Of a stretch of DNA of 64,000 nucleotides, positions 18,368 through 26,831 are shown piece after piece (position 1 is the stretch's first letter; every line of letters begins with the position of its first letter). The notes below the pieces were generated by a model, which was not told the origin of the DNA, ran no database searches, and saw only the letters and a program-made list of their open reading frames with translations. The translations under genes were made by a program, and so were the position numbers. Source of the DNA: Candidatus Hydrogenedentota bacterium (GTDB lineage Bacteria > Hydrogenedentota > Hydrogenedentia > Hydrogenedentales > SLHB01); the NCBI GenBank assembly GCA_029552745.1, contig JAKPDK010000070.1, positions 124,001-188,000 of the forward strand, in the 5' to 3' direction.

Positions 18368-19480
18368 ATGGCACGGGTAGAGTTGAGAAATGTCAGGAAA
18401 GTCTATCCTGGGAATGTTGAGGCGGTGAAGAACGCCAACCTGGTCGTAGAGGATAAAGAATTTGTGGTACTTGTGGGACCTTCGGGTTGCGGCAAGTCGA
18501 CCACGCTGCGCATGATTGCCGGTCTGGAAGAGATTACAGACGGGGAGATTTATATCGGCGACACTCTGGTAAACGATGTGCCACCCAAGAACCGCGACTT
18601 TGCGATGGTTTTCCAGAACTACGCCTTATACCCACACATGACGGTGTATAAGAACATGGCGTTTGGTCTCATGCTCCGAAAATATCCGAAGAAAGAGATA
18701 GATCGTCGTGTTCGTGAGGCTGCAGAGATATTGAAGATCACGGATCTATTGGACCGCAAACCCAAAGCTTTGTCAGGCGGGCAGCGCCAGCGCGTGGCTG
18801 TGGGTCGAGCCATTGTGCGCCAGCCGAAAGTCTTTTTGTTTGATGAGCCGCTGTCGAATCTCGACGCGAAATTGAGAGTGCAGATGCGGGCAGAGATCAG
18901 TAAACTTCACACGCGTTTGCAATCCACGATGATCTACGTGACTCACGATCAAGTGGAAGCGATGACGATGGGGGACCGTATTGTAGTAATGCTGGATGGA
19001 GAAATTCAGCAAATCGCTTCTCCACTGGAATTGTACAACAAACCCGTGAACAAATTTGTTGCGGGATTCATTGGTAGTCCGCCGATGAATTTTTTGAATG
19101 GAGTTATCCACGCAGAAAACGGGAAATTATATTTTGTTCACGAAAGCAACCGTGCGCGTTTTGAAGTGGCGCCGGCACATCAACCTTTCGTGGAACGCTA
19201 TAGTGGGAAAAAGGTAATTTTTGGCATCCGTCCAGAAGATTTTCGTGAGAATCCATCTCAAAAGCCGACGGAAGGCAAGAGTCTCGCCGCCAATGTTGAG
19301 GTAGTCGAGCCGATGGGTTCGGAAATATACCTGTATCTTGATGTCGGCGGGCAATCGGTAACGGCGCGCATCGACTCGGATAAAGAACCGGAAGTTAATA
19401 CGGTTCTTATCCTTGACGTGGATGTGTCGCGCGCTCACTATTTCGATCCTGAAACTGAAAAAGCCATTCTTCTGCAATAA
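18368..19480 (+). CDS. Carbohydrate ABC transporter ATP-binding protein (UgpC/MalK/MsmK type)
   Basis: A 370-residue ATPase that energises uptake through carbohydrate or glycerol-3-phosphate ABC permeases. Walker [11 protein letters not shown] (about 37-46), Q-loop [13 protein letters not shown], signature LSGGQRQRV, Walker [17 protein letters not shown] and the H-loop YVTHDQVEA are intact. The C-terminal third carries the OB-like regulatory domain of the CUT1 family ([20 protein letters not shown]). No permease or binding protein is encoded nearby, as with shared ATPases such as MsmK. galE follows after 54 nt and galK after it, suggesting co-expression of sugar uptake and Leloir-pathway use. 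Confidence 0.9.
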   Translation: MARVELRNVRKVYPGNVEAVKNANLVVEDKEFVVLVGPSGCGKSTTLRMIAGLEEITDGEIYIGDTLVNDVPPKNRDFAMVFQNYALYPHMTVYKNMAFGLMLRKYPKKEIDRRVREAAEILKITDLLDRKPKALSGGQRQRVAVGRAIVRQPKVFLFDEPLSNLDAKLRVQMRAEISKLHTRLQSTMIYVTHDQVEAMTMGDRIVVMLDGEIQQIASPLELYNKPVNKFVAGFIGSPPMNFLNGVIHAENGKLYFVHESNRARFEVAPAHQPFVERYSGKKVIFGIRPEDFRENPSQKPTEGKSLAANVEVVEPMGSEIYLYLDVGGQSVTARIDSDKEPEVNTVLILDVDVSRAHYFDPETEKAILLQ

Positions 19481-19534
19481 TCGCGAACAAATCTAATCCA
19501 TTCGTAGTCGAAGGGTTTGCCCAAGAGGTGCGTC

Positions 19535-20518
19535 ATGGCAGTTTTAGTCACCGGGGGTGCCGGTTTTATCGGTAGTGTGACAACAGAACGTCTGCTTGCA
19601 GCCGGCGAAGAAGTGGTTGTTTTTGATGACTTTTCAACTGGCCATCGCGACGCGATTCCGCGAGAGGTGAGACTTTTCGAAGGAAATACCTTAGACCAGT
19701 CGGCACTGCGCACCGTTTTCCGTGAGGCGTCCATCGATACCGTGCTCCATTTTGCTGCGTTTATTCAGGTTGGAGAGTCCTGTCAAGATCCTTCGAAGTA
19801 CTTCAAGAACAACGTTGCCGGCAGTCAATCGGTATTAGATGTCATGCGGGAAATGGGGGTTTCTTATTTTGTGCTTAGTTCCACTGCGGCTGTCTATGGA
19901 AATCCCGAAACCGTGCCAATCACGGAAGATGCTCCTTGCCGTCCCGTCAATCCGTATGGTCTTTCCAAACGGATGGTGGAACAAATTTTGGAGTGGTATG
20001 ACGTTGCTTACGGGATGCGTTATGTTGCCTTGCGGTATTTTAATGCGGCGGGCGCATCTATTCAACGGGGCGAAGATCACCATCCCGAGACGCACCTCAT
20101 CCCCAATGTCCTTGCTGCCGCTGTGGACTCGAGGAAAGCAGTAACTGTTTTTGGACAAGATTATGACACGCCCGATGGAACGTGTATTCGGGACTATATT
20201 CATGTGGAGGACCTTGCAGATGCGCATGTGGCGGCAGTGCGCTACTTGCGAAAGGGGGGCGGCTCCAATGCATTTAACCTTGGGACAGAAAATGGTGTGT
20301 CGGTGTTGGAAGTTATCGACAGTGTACGGCGGGTGACGGGAAGAGAACTGCGCGTGGAATATAGTGGAAGACGAGCTGGCGACGCTGAGCGGCTAGTTGC
20401 TTCTTCAGAAAAGGCGCGGCGCATCCTGGGCTGGACGCCGGCAAAAAGTGACATTGACACTATCGTGCGCGATGCGTGGGAATGGCGTAAGAAACATCCT
20501 AACGGTTATGCGAGATAG
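19535..20518 (+). CDS. galE: UDP-glucose 4-epimerase
   Basis: Interconverts UDP-galactose and UDP-glucose with bound NAD in the Leloir pathway and in envelope polysaccharide precursor supply. The 327-residue protein is an extended SDR: VTGGAGFIGS at residues 4-13, the acidic FDDFSTGHR at the end of strand 2, LSSTAAVYG with the catalytic Ser/Thr region, YGLSK with the catalytic Tyr and Lys, and RYFNAAGA. ATG at 19535 puts the Rossmann strand directly at the N-terminus and has a GAGGTG just upstream; an ORF start 18 nt earlier is not supported. Second gene of the ATPase-galE-galK operon. Confidence 0.93.
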   Translation: MAVLVTGGAGFIGSVTTERLLAAGEEVVVFDDFSTGHRDAIPREVRLFEGNTLDQSALRTVFREASIDTVLHFAAFIQVGESCQDPSKYFKNNVAGSQSVLDVMREMGVSYFVLSSTAAVYGNPETVPITEDAPCRPVNPYGLSKRMVEQILEWYDVAYGMRYVALRYFNAAGASIQRGEDHHPETHLIPNVLAAAVDSRKAVTVFGQDYDTPDGTCIRDYIHVEDLADAHVAAVRYLRKGGGSNAFNLGTENGVSVLEVIDSVRRVTGRELRVEYSGRRAGDAERLVASSEKARRILGWTPAKSDIDTIVRDAWEWRKKHPNGYAR

Positions 20519-20561
20519 CAAGAACCCTGTGTTTACATGTTCCGTGAAGAGGATATAAGTC

Positions 20562-21731
20562 ATGAGTATCGCTTTGAAAGACGCCGTTGAGAAGTTTAAG
20601 GAGGAGTTTGGTCGTGTTCCGTCTTTTGTTGCCCGTGCGCCCGGACGTGTAAACATCATTGGGGAACACACGGATTATAATCATGGTTTTGTGCTACCTA
20701 TGGCGATTGAGCGGGAGACCGTCCTGGTGGGCGCGCCTCGGAGAGATCGTCAGATTTATGTTTATGCAGCCAATCTGTGTCGCCGAGGCGTAGCAGACAT
20801 TGCTAATTGTGTTCGAAATCGCGAAGAGCCGTGGATGGATTATCTTGTGGGTGTGGCTCATGAGTTGTTGCAGCGGGGGCTACCCGTTTCTGGAGTGGAC
20901 GCGTTGGTGTGGGGAGATGTGCCTATTGGCGCAGGTTTGAGCAGTTCCGCGAGCCTCGAAATGGCGACTTTGGCGATGTTTGAACATCTGGGATCCTTTC
21001 AGTTGGAGGGACGAGAGGCGGCGCAGCTTGGCAAACGGATGGAAAATGAGTTTTTGGGAGTCAAGAGCGGCATCATGGATCAGTTCATTGTCCGACTTGG
21101 CAGAGAAAACTGTGCGTTGTTTTTGGACTGTCGGACAGAGGATTTCGAGCAAATCCCGGTTGCGTTTGATAATGCGGTGTTTGTGATCGCTGATTCAGGG
21201 GTAAAACGAGGGCTTGCCGGTTCGAAGTATAACGAGCGGGTTCAAGAGTGTTTGGAAGCTGTTGATGCGCTCAAAAAATCCTCGGGCAAATCGGGCACCC
21301 ATTTAAGGGATTTTGGTTTGGAGGATCTTGGCGCCGCGAAACATTCCATGCGGGAAGTTGTCTATCGCCGGGCGCGCCATGTGCTGACAGAAAACGAGCG
21401 AACGCGGGAAGCTTGTAACGCGTTGCGCCACGGCGAGCTTGTCCGTTTGGGAACTCTGATGAATGAATCGGACGAAAGCTTGCGCGTTGATTATGAGGTC
21501 ACGTGTCCCGAGTTAGATGCACTGACAGAAATTGCTCGTTCTGTGCCAGGGTGTTACGGGGCGCGCATGACGGGCGCCGGTTTCGGTGGATGCACGGTCA
21601 ACCTTGTAGCGAAAGATAAGGTGCAACACTTTGCCGACACGGTTTTGTCTCGTTATAGACAACGTACTGGAATCGAGTCTCGTATTATCTTCAGTCGCCC
21701 GGCTCCGGGTGCTTCCGTTTTGGCGTTGTAA
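20562..21731 (+). CDS. galK: Galactokinase
   Basis: Phosphorylates galactose at C1 with ATP, the first committed Leloir step; cytosolic. The 389-residue GHMP kinase shows all three family motifs: the galactokinase signature APGRVNIIGEHTDYNHG (about 27-43), the ATP loop PIGAGLSSSASLE (about 122-134) and the C-terminal MTGAGFGGCT (about 339-348). An AGAGGAT stands upstream of the ATG. It follows galE by 43 nt. A galactose-1-phosphate uridylyltransferase is not in the window. Confidence 0.94.
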   Translation: MSIALKDAVEKFKEEFGRVPSFVARAPGRVNIIGEHTDYNHGFVLPMAIERETVLVGAPRRDRQIYVYAANLCRRGVADIANCVRNREEPWMDYLVGVAHELLQRGLPVSGVDALVWGDVPIGAGLSSSASLEMATLAMFEHLGSFQLEGREAAQLGKRMENEFLGVKSGIMDQFIVRLGRENCALFLDCRTEDFEQIPVAFDNAVFVIADSGVKRGLAGSKYNERVQECLEAVDALKKSSGKSGTHLRDFGLEDLGAAKHSMREVVYRRARHVLTENERTREACNALRHGELVRLGTLMNESDESLRVDYEVTCPELDALTEIARSVPGCYGARMTGAGFGGCTVNLVAKDKVQHFADTVLSRYRQRTGIESRIIFSRPAPGASVLAL

Positions 21732-21748
21732 CGCAGACAAACCCGTAA

Positions 21749-22090
21749 TCAGTCTTGGAAACCGAATTCACGCACTAAACTTTCGATCGTTTGAATTTCC
21801 GACTCGCCGAGTCCGTGAATTTCAAACCCAGCCACATAAAAATCCGGATTAACATCCTTATCACACCAAACACATGTCGCTTCAAAACGCACTTCTCGCG
21901 TTCCCTCGATGGGCTCCGGCAAAGACATTCGTAACTTCCATTTTGATTTGGGCGTGATGGGTGAGTCCATTATCAGCTTTAAGCCTTCTTGCGTGATATC
22001 GACCACATGTCCCACCAGTTTTTCTGAACCATTTTCAAAAACACGCAAATAATAAATCAGATGTCTGCGTTTGTGGCGTCTTGGTTTCAC
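21749..22090 (-). CDS. PilZ-domain protein
   Basis: A 113-residue single-domain protein. RHKRRHLIYYLRV near the N-terminus fits the PilZ RxxxR c-di-GMP-binding box and VDITQEGLKL fits the second box (D/N-x-S-x-x-G, here with Thr). PilZ domains bind cyclic di-GMP and act as cytosolic effectors. It is the last gene of a run with the sulfatase and oxidoreductase genes on this strand (38-nt gap) and is convergent with galK (17-nt gap). The Ser-to-Thr change leaves nucleotide binding untested. Confidence 0.7.
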   Translation of the reverse strand: MKPRRHKRRHLIYYLRVFENGSEKLVGHVVDITQEGLKLIMDSPITPKSKWKLRMSLPEPIEGTREVRFEATCVWCDKDVNPDFYVAGFEIHGLGESEIQTIESLVREFGFQD

Positions 22091-22128
22091 AGCATTCTCC
22101 TTTCCCGATCCATGAAGATTTTGCGGTC

Positions 22129-23517
22129 TTACGTCGGTAACTGAAATGGGTCACTCGACCTTTTTAACCACAGACGTAACTGCTCGTGTAGTTGTGTTCG
22201 TAGCTCTTCATGTTTCGCGTCATGCACAAGATTGTTCTGCTGATATGGATCTTCGATATTATCGAACAAGCACAAGGGGCCATCGGCACAGACTGCGTAT
22301 GTGTAGCGGGCAGTGCGAACTCCTCGAAACAGGGGGGCCGGATGTTGTTGTCCGCCTGAGGCATGGGTTTTGTCGATATGCATTATGATTTGGGAGGGTG
22401 TGGCTCTTATTTGCCCGCCCGTGACGATGCCGGAGAGATCTCTTCCCTGACAGGAACGCGGTGCCTTTAACCCCGCCAAACCGCAAAGCGTGGGGAAAAT
22501 ATCAATCGTCCCGAGCAAGGCATCTACATGGCTTTTCCCGTGGATTTTTCCCGGAAAGCGTACGATGAAAGGTACGCGGATAGATTCCTCAAACGGTTGG
22601 CGTTTGCCGCCAAGCCCATGACTTCCTAACATACTCCCATGATCGGAGGAATAGACAACGATGGTGTTGTCTGTAATACCCAAAAGATCCAAGTGGTCTA
22701 AGAGGCGCCCTAGTTCATCGTCAATGGCGCTTACATGGGCATGATAGCCTTGGTAAAACGGCCAGGAGTTTTGATCCCAAATAGGTTTCGATTCGTTTAT
22801 ATCGCTCGCATCATGGGGGACGTTCGGACGGAAAGGAAGAGATTCTTTTGTCGGGTAGAGTCGCTTTTTCTCCTCGGGCGCGGCCAAGAAGTCAGCGTGT
22901 GGCGGCAACCAAGAAAGCATCAAGAAGAAGGGATTTGCCTTGTTACGTTCAAGAAACTCTAGGGCTTGGTCGGTCATCCGTATGGCGCCATACCCTTTGG
23001 GTTGAAAGGGTTCTTTTCCTAGCGGGTGGCAAGTGCCCTTATCCCAGTGGCTATTGATGTTTGTCCAGATGAGAGACTCATCAAAACCGAAGGGTTCCGC
23101 GCGCACGCCGCCTAAGTGCCATTTTCCAATGTATCCCGTCCGATACCCCGCTTTCTTGAAGACCTTACCGAGGGTCATTTCTCTGGAGTCGAGCGGTATG
23201 TCGTTATCAATCACGCCTTGCTGATAGGGCCAGCGCCCCGTCAATAGCATGGCGCGATGCGGGGAACAAACGGGATAATTGCTAATGCATTGGGTGAATT
23301 GAACTCCTTCTTCGGCGAGGCGGTGCATGTTTGGAGTCTGAACTTGAGGTTGTTCCGTGAACGACATAGAATGCCAACGATGTTCGTCACTAAAGATGTA
23401 AAGAACGTTGGGCGGTTGGGAACGACGCGGCACGTGTTTTTTGACGGGAAAAGCACGGTTTGTCATGCTGGTCGCTGCAGCGCCCGCCAAAAGACCCAGG
23501 AATTTTCTTCGTTCCAC
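22129..23517 (-). CDS. Tat-exported formylglycine-type sulfatase
   Basis: Predicted arylsulfatase-family enzyme that removes sulfate from a glycan or sterol ester outside the cytoplasm. The N-terminus ERRKFLGLLAGAAATSM is a Tat-type signal. VLYIFSDEHRWHSM gives the first metal Asp, VCSPHRAMLLTGRWP is a C-x-P-x-R formylglycine site, and YSSDHGSMLGSHG supplies the second metal cluster. Length 462 residues is normal. The start is GTG at 23517, 4 nt after the stop of the oxidoreductase gene and with an AAAGG ribosome site; the frame extends 156 nt further upstream inside that gene, which is coincidental. No formylglycine-generating enzyme is nearby. Confidence 0.85.
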   Translation of the reverse strand: MERRKFLGLLAGAAATSMTNRAFPVKKHVPRRSQPPNVLYIFSDEHRWHSMSFTEQPQVQTPNMHRLAEEGVQFTQCISNYPVCSPHRAMLLTGRWPYQQGVIDNDIPLDSREMTLGKVFKKAGYRTGYIGKWHLGGVRAEPFGFDESLIWTNINSHWDKGTCHPLGKEPFQPKGYGAIRMTDQALEFLERNKANPFFLMLSWLPPHADFLAAPEEKKRLYPTKESLPFRPNVPHDASDINESKPIWDQNSWPFYQGYHAHVSAIDDELGRLLDHLDLLGITDNTIVVYSSDHGSMLGSHGLGGKRQPFEESIRVPFIVRFPGKIHGKSHVDALLGTIDIFPTLCGLAGLKAPRSCQGRDLSGIVTGGQIRATPSQIIMHIDKTHASGGQQHPAPLFRGVRTARYTYAVCADGPLCLFDNIEDPYQQNNLVHDAKHEELRTQLHEQLRLWLKRSSDPFQLPT

Positions 23518-23521
23518 TGGT

Positions 23522-24745
23522 CTAACCTTTCTTTTCGAATTGAGGTATTGGGAGTTGTTCTCCGTCCTTCTTTGCGGATTCGTGGGCGACAATACCAGGC
23601 ACACAAAACGCCAAGGACTCATACAAATCGATTGCGGGCTCTCTTTCTTCCACCAGTGCCATAATGAACTCATTGGTTAGGAACGGGTGAGAGCCGCCGT
23701 GACCGGAGTCGTAGCGCATGGTTTCCGGCAACATGTCCCAAAAATCTGGGAGAGTACTGATGGTTTCGTTTTTTAGACGAATGGTGAAGGGTTGTCCGGC
23801 TGAATTCTCTGAGTAGACAGCGCCGTTGTTGCTGAACCATTGGGCACGTTCTCCATCTGCAAAAACATCCCATGCCACATTGCACCGGAACGGGTGACCT
23901 CGGTCTGTCAGAAACATAGCCATGCCGTTAAGAAACGTGTTTCCGTAGACATTATCTTTCAAGGCGGGTTCGTTGGGATCTCCCGTGCCTATACAAGACA
24001 CTTTCGTTAACCTTTCTCGGGTGGTGCCGACTAGAAAAGCCGTTGAGTGCGTGGGGTACAACATGGGGGGATAACCGCACCGCCATGTCTTCTTGCCGTC
24101 GCGCCAGGACAACTCGTGGGATGTCCTCCCAATGCCGAGGTGGTAATATTCTGCCTCACAATACAAGATTTCTCCCAAAATGCCTTGTCTTAACAATTCC
24201 CTGACAGCAATTGTCTCTTTGCGGAAGTAACTAGTTTCCGCGTTCATGTAGCGAAGCCCCGTACGTTCTTTGGTTTCTTTCATCTTTTGGGCTTCTTCCA
24301 GGGTGATACATGCCGGGCACGCACTAATCACGTGTTTGCCGTGTTCCATGCAGAGAATGACATGCCTAGCGTGATCGGGCGCGGGGGTAAACACAGCAAC
24401 CGCCTCTATGGCAGGATCCTTCACGAGTTCTTCGAGAGACTCGTATGCCTTATCACATTTATATTTGCCCTGTAGTCTTTTTCGACGCTCGGGCAGGAGG
24501 TCGCTGACAGCCTCCACTTTGCAGTTTGGGTGTTCATGCCAATGGAATGCCAATCCAAATCCACCGCCGACAACACCGATTCGAATAGTTTTGTCCGAAG
24601 ATTTTTGCCAGGGCTGCTTGACTGTGAGTAGTGACGAGATTTCCTCTGAGAAGGCAGTAGCCATAACTGTCGTAGCTCCTAGTTGCAGAAAGGTTCGTCT
24701 TGAGACATTATTTGAAAAACTGAGATTCTTGCGCTCATGATGCAT
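23522..24745 (-). CDS. Tat-exported Gfo/Idh/MocA family oxidoreductase
   Basis: A 407-residue NAD(P)-dependent sugar oxidoreductase relative. The N-terminus SRRTFLQLGATTVMATAF is a twin-arginine signal. The Rossmann fold starts IRIGVVGGGFGLAFHW, followed by AVAVFTPAPDHARHV. Where typical members have the catalytic EKP, this one has SACPACITLEE, so the Lys is not in its usual place. Periplasmic members of the family often act with a tightly bound cofactor on sugars from polysaccharide breakdown. First gene of an operon with the sulfatase and a PilZ protein; promoter at 24773-24801. Confidence 0.82.
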   Translation of the reverse strand: MHHERKNLSFSNNVSRRTFLQLGATTVMATAFSEEISSLLTVKQPWQKSSDKTIRIGVVGGGFGLAFHWHEHPNCKVEAVSDLLPERRKRLQGKYKCDKAYESLEELVKDPAIEAVAVFTPAPDHARHVILCMEHGKHVISACPACITLEEAQKMKETKERTGLRYMNAETSYFRKETIAVRELLRQGILGEILYCEAEYYHLGIGRTSHELSWRDGKKTWRCGYPPMLYPTHSTAFLVGTTRERLTKVSCIGTGDPNEPALKDNVYGNTFLNGMAMFLTDRGHPFRCNVAWDVFADGERAQWFSNNGAVYSENSAGQPFTIRLKNETISTLPDFWDMLPETMRYDSGHGGSHPFLTNEFIMALVEEREPAIDLYESLAFCVPGIVAHESAKKDGEQLPIPQFEKKG

Positions 24746-24772
24746 TTTGGGAACTTTTCCTTCCTATTGGTG

Positions 24773-24801
24773 TTTATACATCATAGCATTAGTATGTCCA
24801 A
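24773..24801 (-). promoter_or_regulatory. Promoter of the oxidoreductase-sulfatase-PilZ operon
   Basis: Minus strand TTGGAC (24801-24796), 17-nt spacer, TATAAA (24778-24773); predicted start about 20 nt before the ATG. No core element upstream. Confidence 0.55.
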
Positions 24802-24977
24802 ACGTAGTATAGTCCTCAAGTTGGAGTTGCATACACGCATAATGAAAACTGAGAATAGCTACACTTTCTTTGAAAGCCTTCAAAAGAGATACATTTTAAG
24901 CACTTCCTGGCGGCAGACCGGACAAACGAAATCGTAATCACCCCTCAAAAGCGAAATAGGGAGTTTTCCAAAAATTC

Positions 24978-26831
24978 ATGGAGAGAAAGTTGAGAACCGT
25001 TGAGAAAAATTTACTGCTTAAAATGTTCATTATCTGTGTTTTTGCGCCAGTATCGGGTGGGCTGCTAGGAGGTTGTTCGACGACTCATTACCGCACATCC
25101 GCAGACAAAGAAACCTACAAAATCATCCAGGAAAAGTCGGCGGACGTTCCCAACGTAGACACAGAATTTACCATCGAACCTGCTCCTCTTCCCTCTTTAG
25201 AGGATTTGCCCAAGGTGACAGAAGCCGATCCCGCCCTTGGGGAAGCTGCCGAGCTAGAAGTGAATTCCTACATCCTCTCTTTAGAAAAGGCGCTATCTAT
25301 TGCGGTAAAAAGGAACCGTTCCTATCAGAATCAAAAGGAATCTCTATATCTTGCTGCGCTTGCTCTCACCTTGGACCGTCATCAATATACGCCGATTTTT
25401 TCAGGAGGGGGTAACGCAGCGTATAACCGTACCACGCGTGACCGAACCGAAGTCACCACGGTGGGCGCGATTGCTCAGGCTGCACCGGACGTAGTTAAGC
25501 AGATTGGGCAGCTGACGGGAACGCCTGGAGAACTGATCAGCCGTTATTCGACATTGGTAACTGAGGCGATTAACGCAAGCGGCTTGGAACAGCGACGAAC
25601 GGTTGTTGTGGATGAGCGCAGCGTGAGCGGTTCCAGTCGGCTGGGCGTAGACTTGCTGCTAAAAGGTGGGGCAGCTATTGCGGTTGATCTTACTTCAAAC
25701 TTTTTGCGGTTCTTGACAGGTGATCCTCGAGTAGATACGTCGTCTGCGCTGGTGGCAACAATTACACAGCCTCTGATGCGCGGCGCCGGCCGGCGTGTGG
25801 CGGCGGAACGACTGACGCAAGCCGAGCGCGATGTACTCTATGCGTTACGGGAATATACCCGTTTTCGCCAGGAATTCACGGTGGATATTGCTTCTGCCTA
25901 CTATAATGTGCTCCAAGCACGTGACGCGGTTCATAACAACTATGCCAGCTATCTTGCATTCCAAGCCAGTGCGGAGCGCGACAGCGCCTTGGTTGCCGAA
26001 GGACGGAAGCGTCGCTCCGATTTGGGCCGTATTGAACAGGCACGTCTGAATTCTGAAAACGTCTGGAAAAACTCTATTCGTGCATATCGTAGAGGGTTAG
26101 ATAATTTTAAGATTCAGTTGGGGTTACCGACTGATGCGCCAATTGTGCTCGACCAGCAGGAGTTGCAGCGTTTGCAGGAGCGTGGGTTGCAAGAGTGGGA
26201 CATTCCGGTGGACGATGCGGTCAAAGTGGCGCTGGCAACTCGACTTGACTTGTATAATGCGAGAGATAAAGAGATCGACGCAGAACGACGCGTGTATATA
26301 GCGGCGAACAGTCTCAAACCGGGACTTGACCTTGTAGTGTCGGGTCGAGTTGATAGCAAAGAAGGGGACCGGTTTCAAGAGCTTGATTTTGAACGGGCAC
26401 GATGGAGCGCAGGTCTTAACCTTGACCTACCTCTTAATCAGAAGTCGAAGCGTAACACCTATCGGGCGGCGTTGATTGAGCTCGAGAGGGCACGTCGGCA
26501 GTCGACGCTTGCTGAAGATACGGTCAAGTTGCAAGTTCGAGATGCGTGGAGAAATCTTGACCAGGCACGTATCACGTATGAGATTCGGAAAATTGGAGTT
26601 CAAATCAACGAAGAACGTGTGCAAGAGCAGCAATTGCTGGCGGAGTTAGGAAGAGGTGACGCGTTGAACCTTGTTGATGCGCAAAACGACCTGACCGCGG
26701 CGCGAAACGAACTGACAAGCGCGCTTATTTCCCATACAATTGCCCGTCTTCAACTTTGGCGAGACATGGGCATTTTGTTTATCAAGGAGGATGGGCAATG
26801 GCAAGAGGTGACAGATGATGTTGAGAGTTAA
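24978..26831 (+). CDS. TolC-family outer-membrane efflux lipoprotein
   Basis: Outer-membrane channel component of a tripartite exporter. The 617-residue protein begins with a signal ending in a lipobox (LLGGC, about residue 36). The rest is rich in long amphipathic helices with two OEP repeats, for example QEFTVDIASAYYNVLQARDAV and VKLQVRDAWRNLDQARITYE, as in TolC relatives. An unusually long N-terminal segment, Glu/Pro rich to about residue 100, precedes the first helix. Its last 17 nt overlap the adaptor gene, so translation of the two is probably coupled. Confidence 0.88.
   Translation: MERKLRTVEKNLLLKMFIICVFAPVSGGLLGGCSTTHYRTSADKETYKIIQEKSADVPNVDTEFTIEPAPLPSLEDLPKVTEADPALGEAAELEVNSYILSLEKALSIAVKRNRSYQNQKESLYLAALALTLDRHQYTPIFSGGGNAAYNRTTRDRTEVTTVGAIAQAAPDVVKQIGQLTGTPGELISRYSTLVTEAINASGLEQRRTVVVDERSVSGSSRLGVDLLLKGGAAIAVDLTSNFLRFLTGDPRVDTSSALVATITQPLMRGAGRRVAAERLTQAERDVLYALREYTRFRQEFTVDIASAYYNVLQARDAVHNNYASYLAFQASAERDSALVAEGRKRRSDLGRIEQARLNSENVWKNSIRAYRRGLDNFKIQLGLPTDAPIVLDQQELQRLQERGLQEWDIPVDDAVKVALATRLDLYNARDKEIDAERRVYIAANSLKPGLDLVVSGRVDSKEGDRFQELDFERARWSAGLNLDLPLNQKSKRNTYRAALIELERARRQSTLAEDTVKLQVRDAWRNLDQARITYEIRKIGVQINEERVQEQQLLAELGRGDALNLVDAQNDLTAARNELTSALISHTIARLQLWRDMGILFIKEDGQWQEVTDDVES

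Noticed and set aside
22129-23673. Longer sulfatase start at 23673
   Set aside because: Adds 52 residues inside the upstream oxidoreductase gene and pushes the Tat signal inward; GTG at 23517 with a ribosome site fits better.
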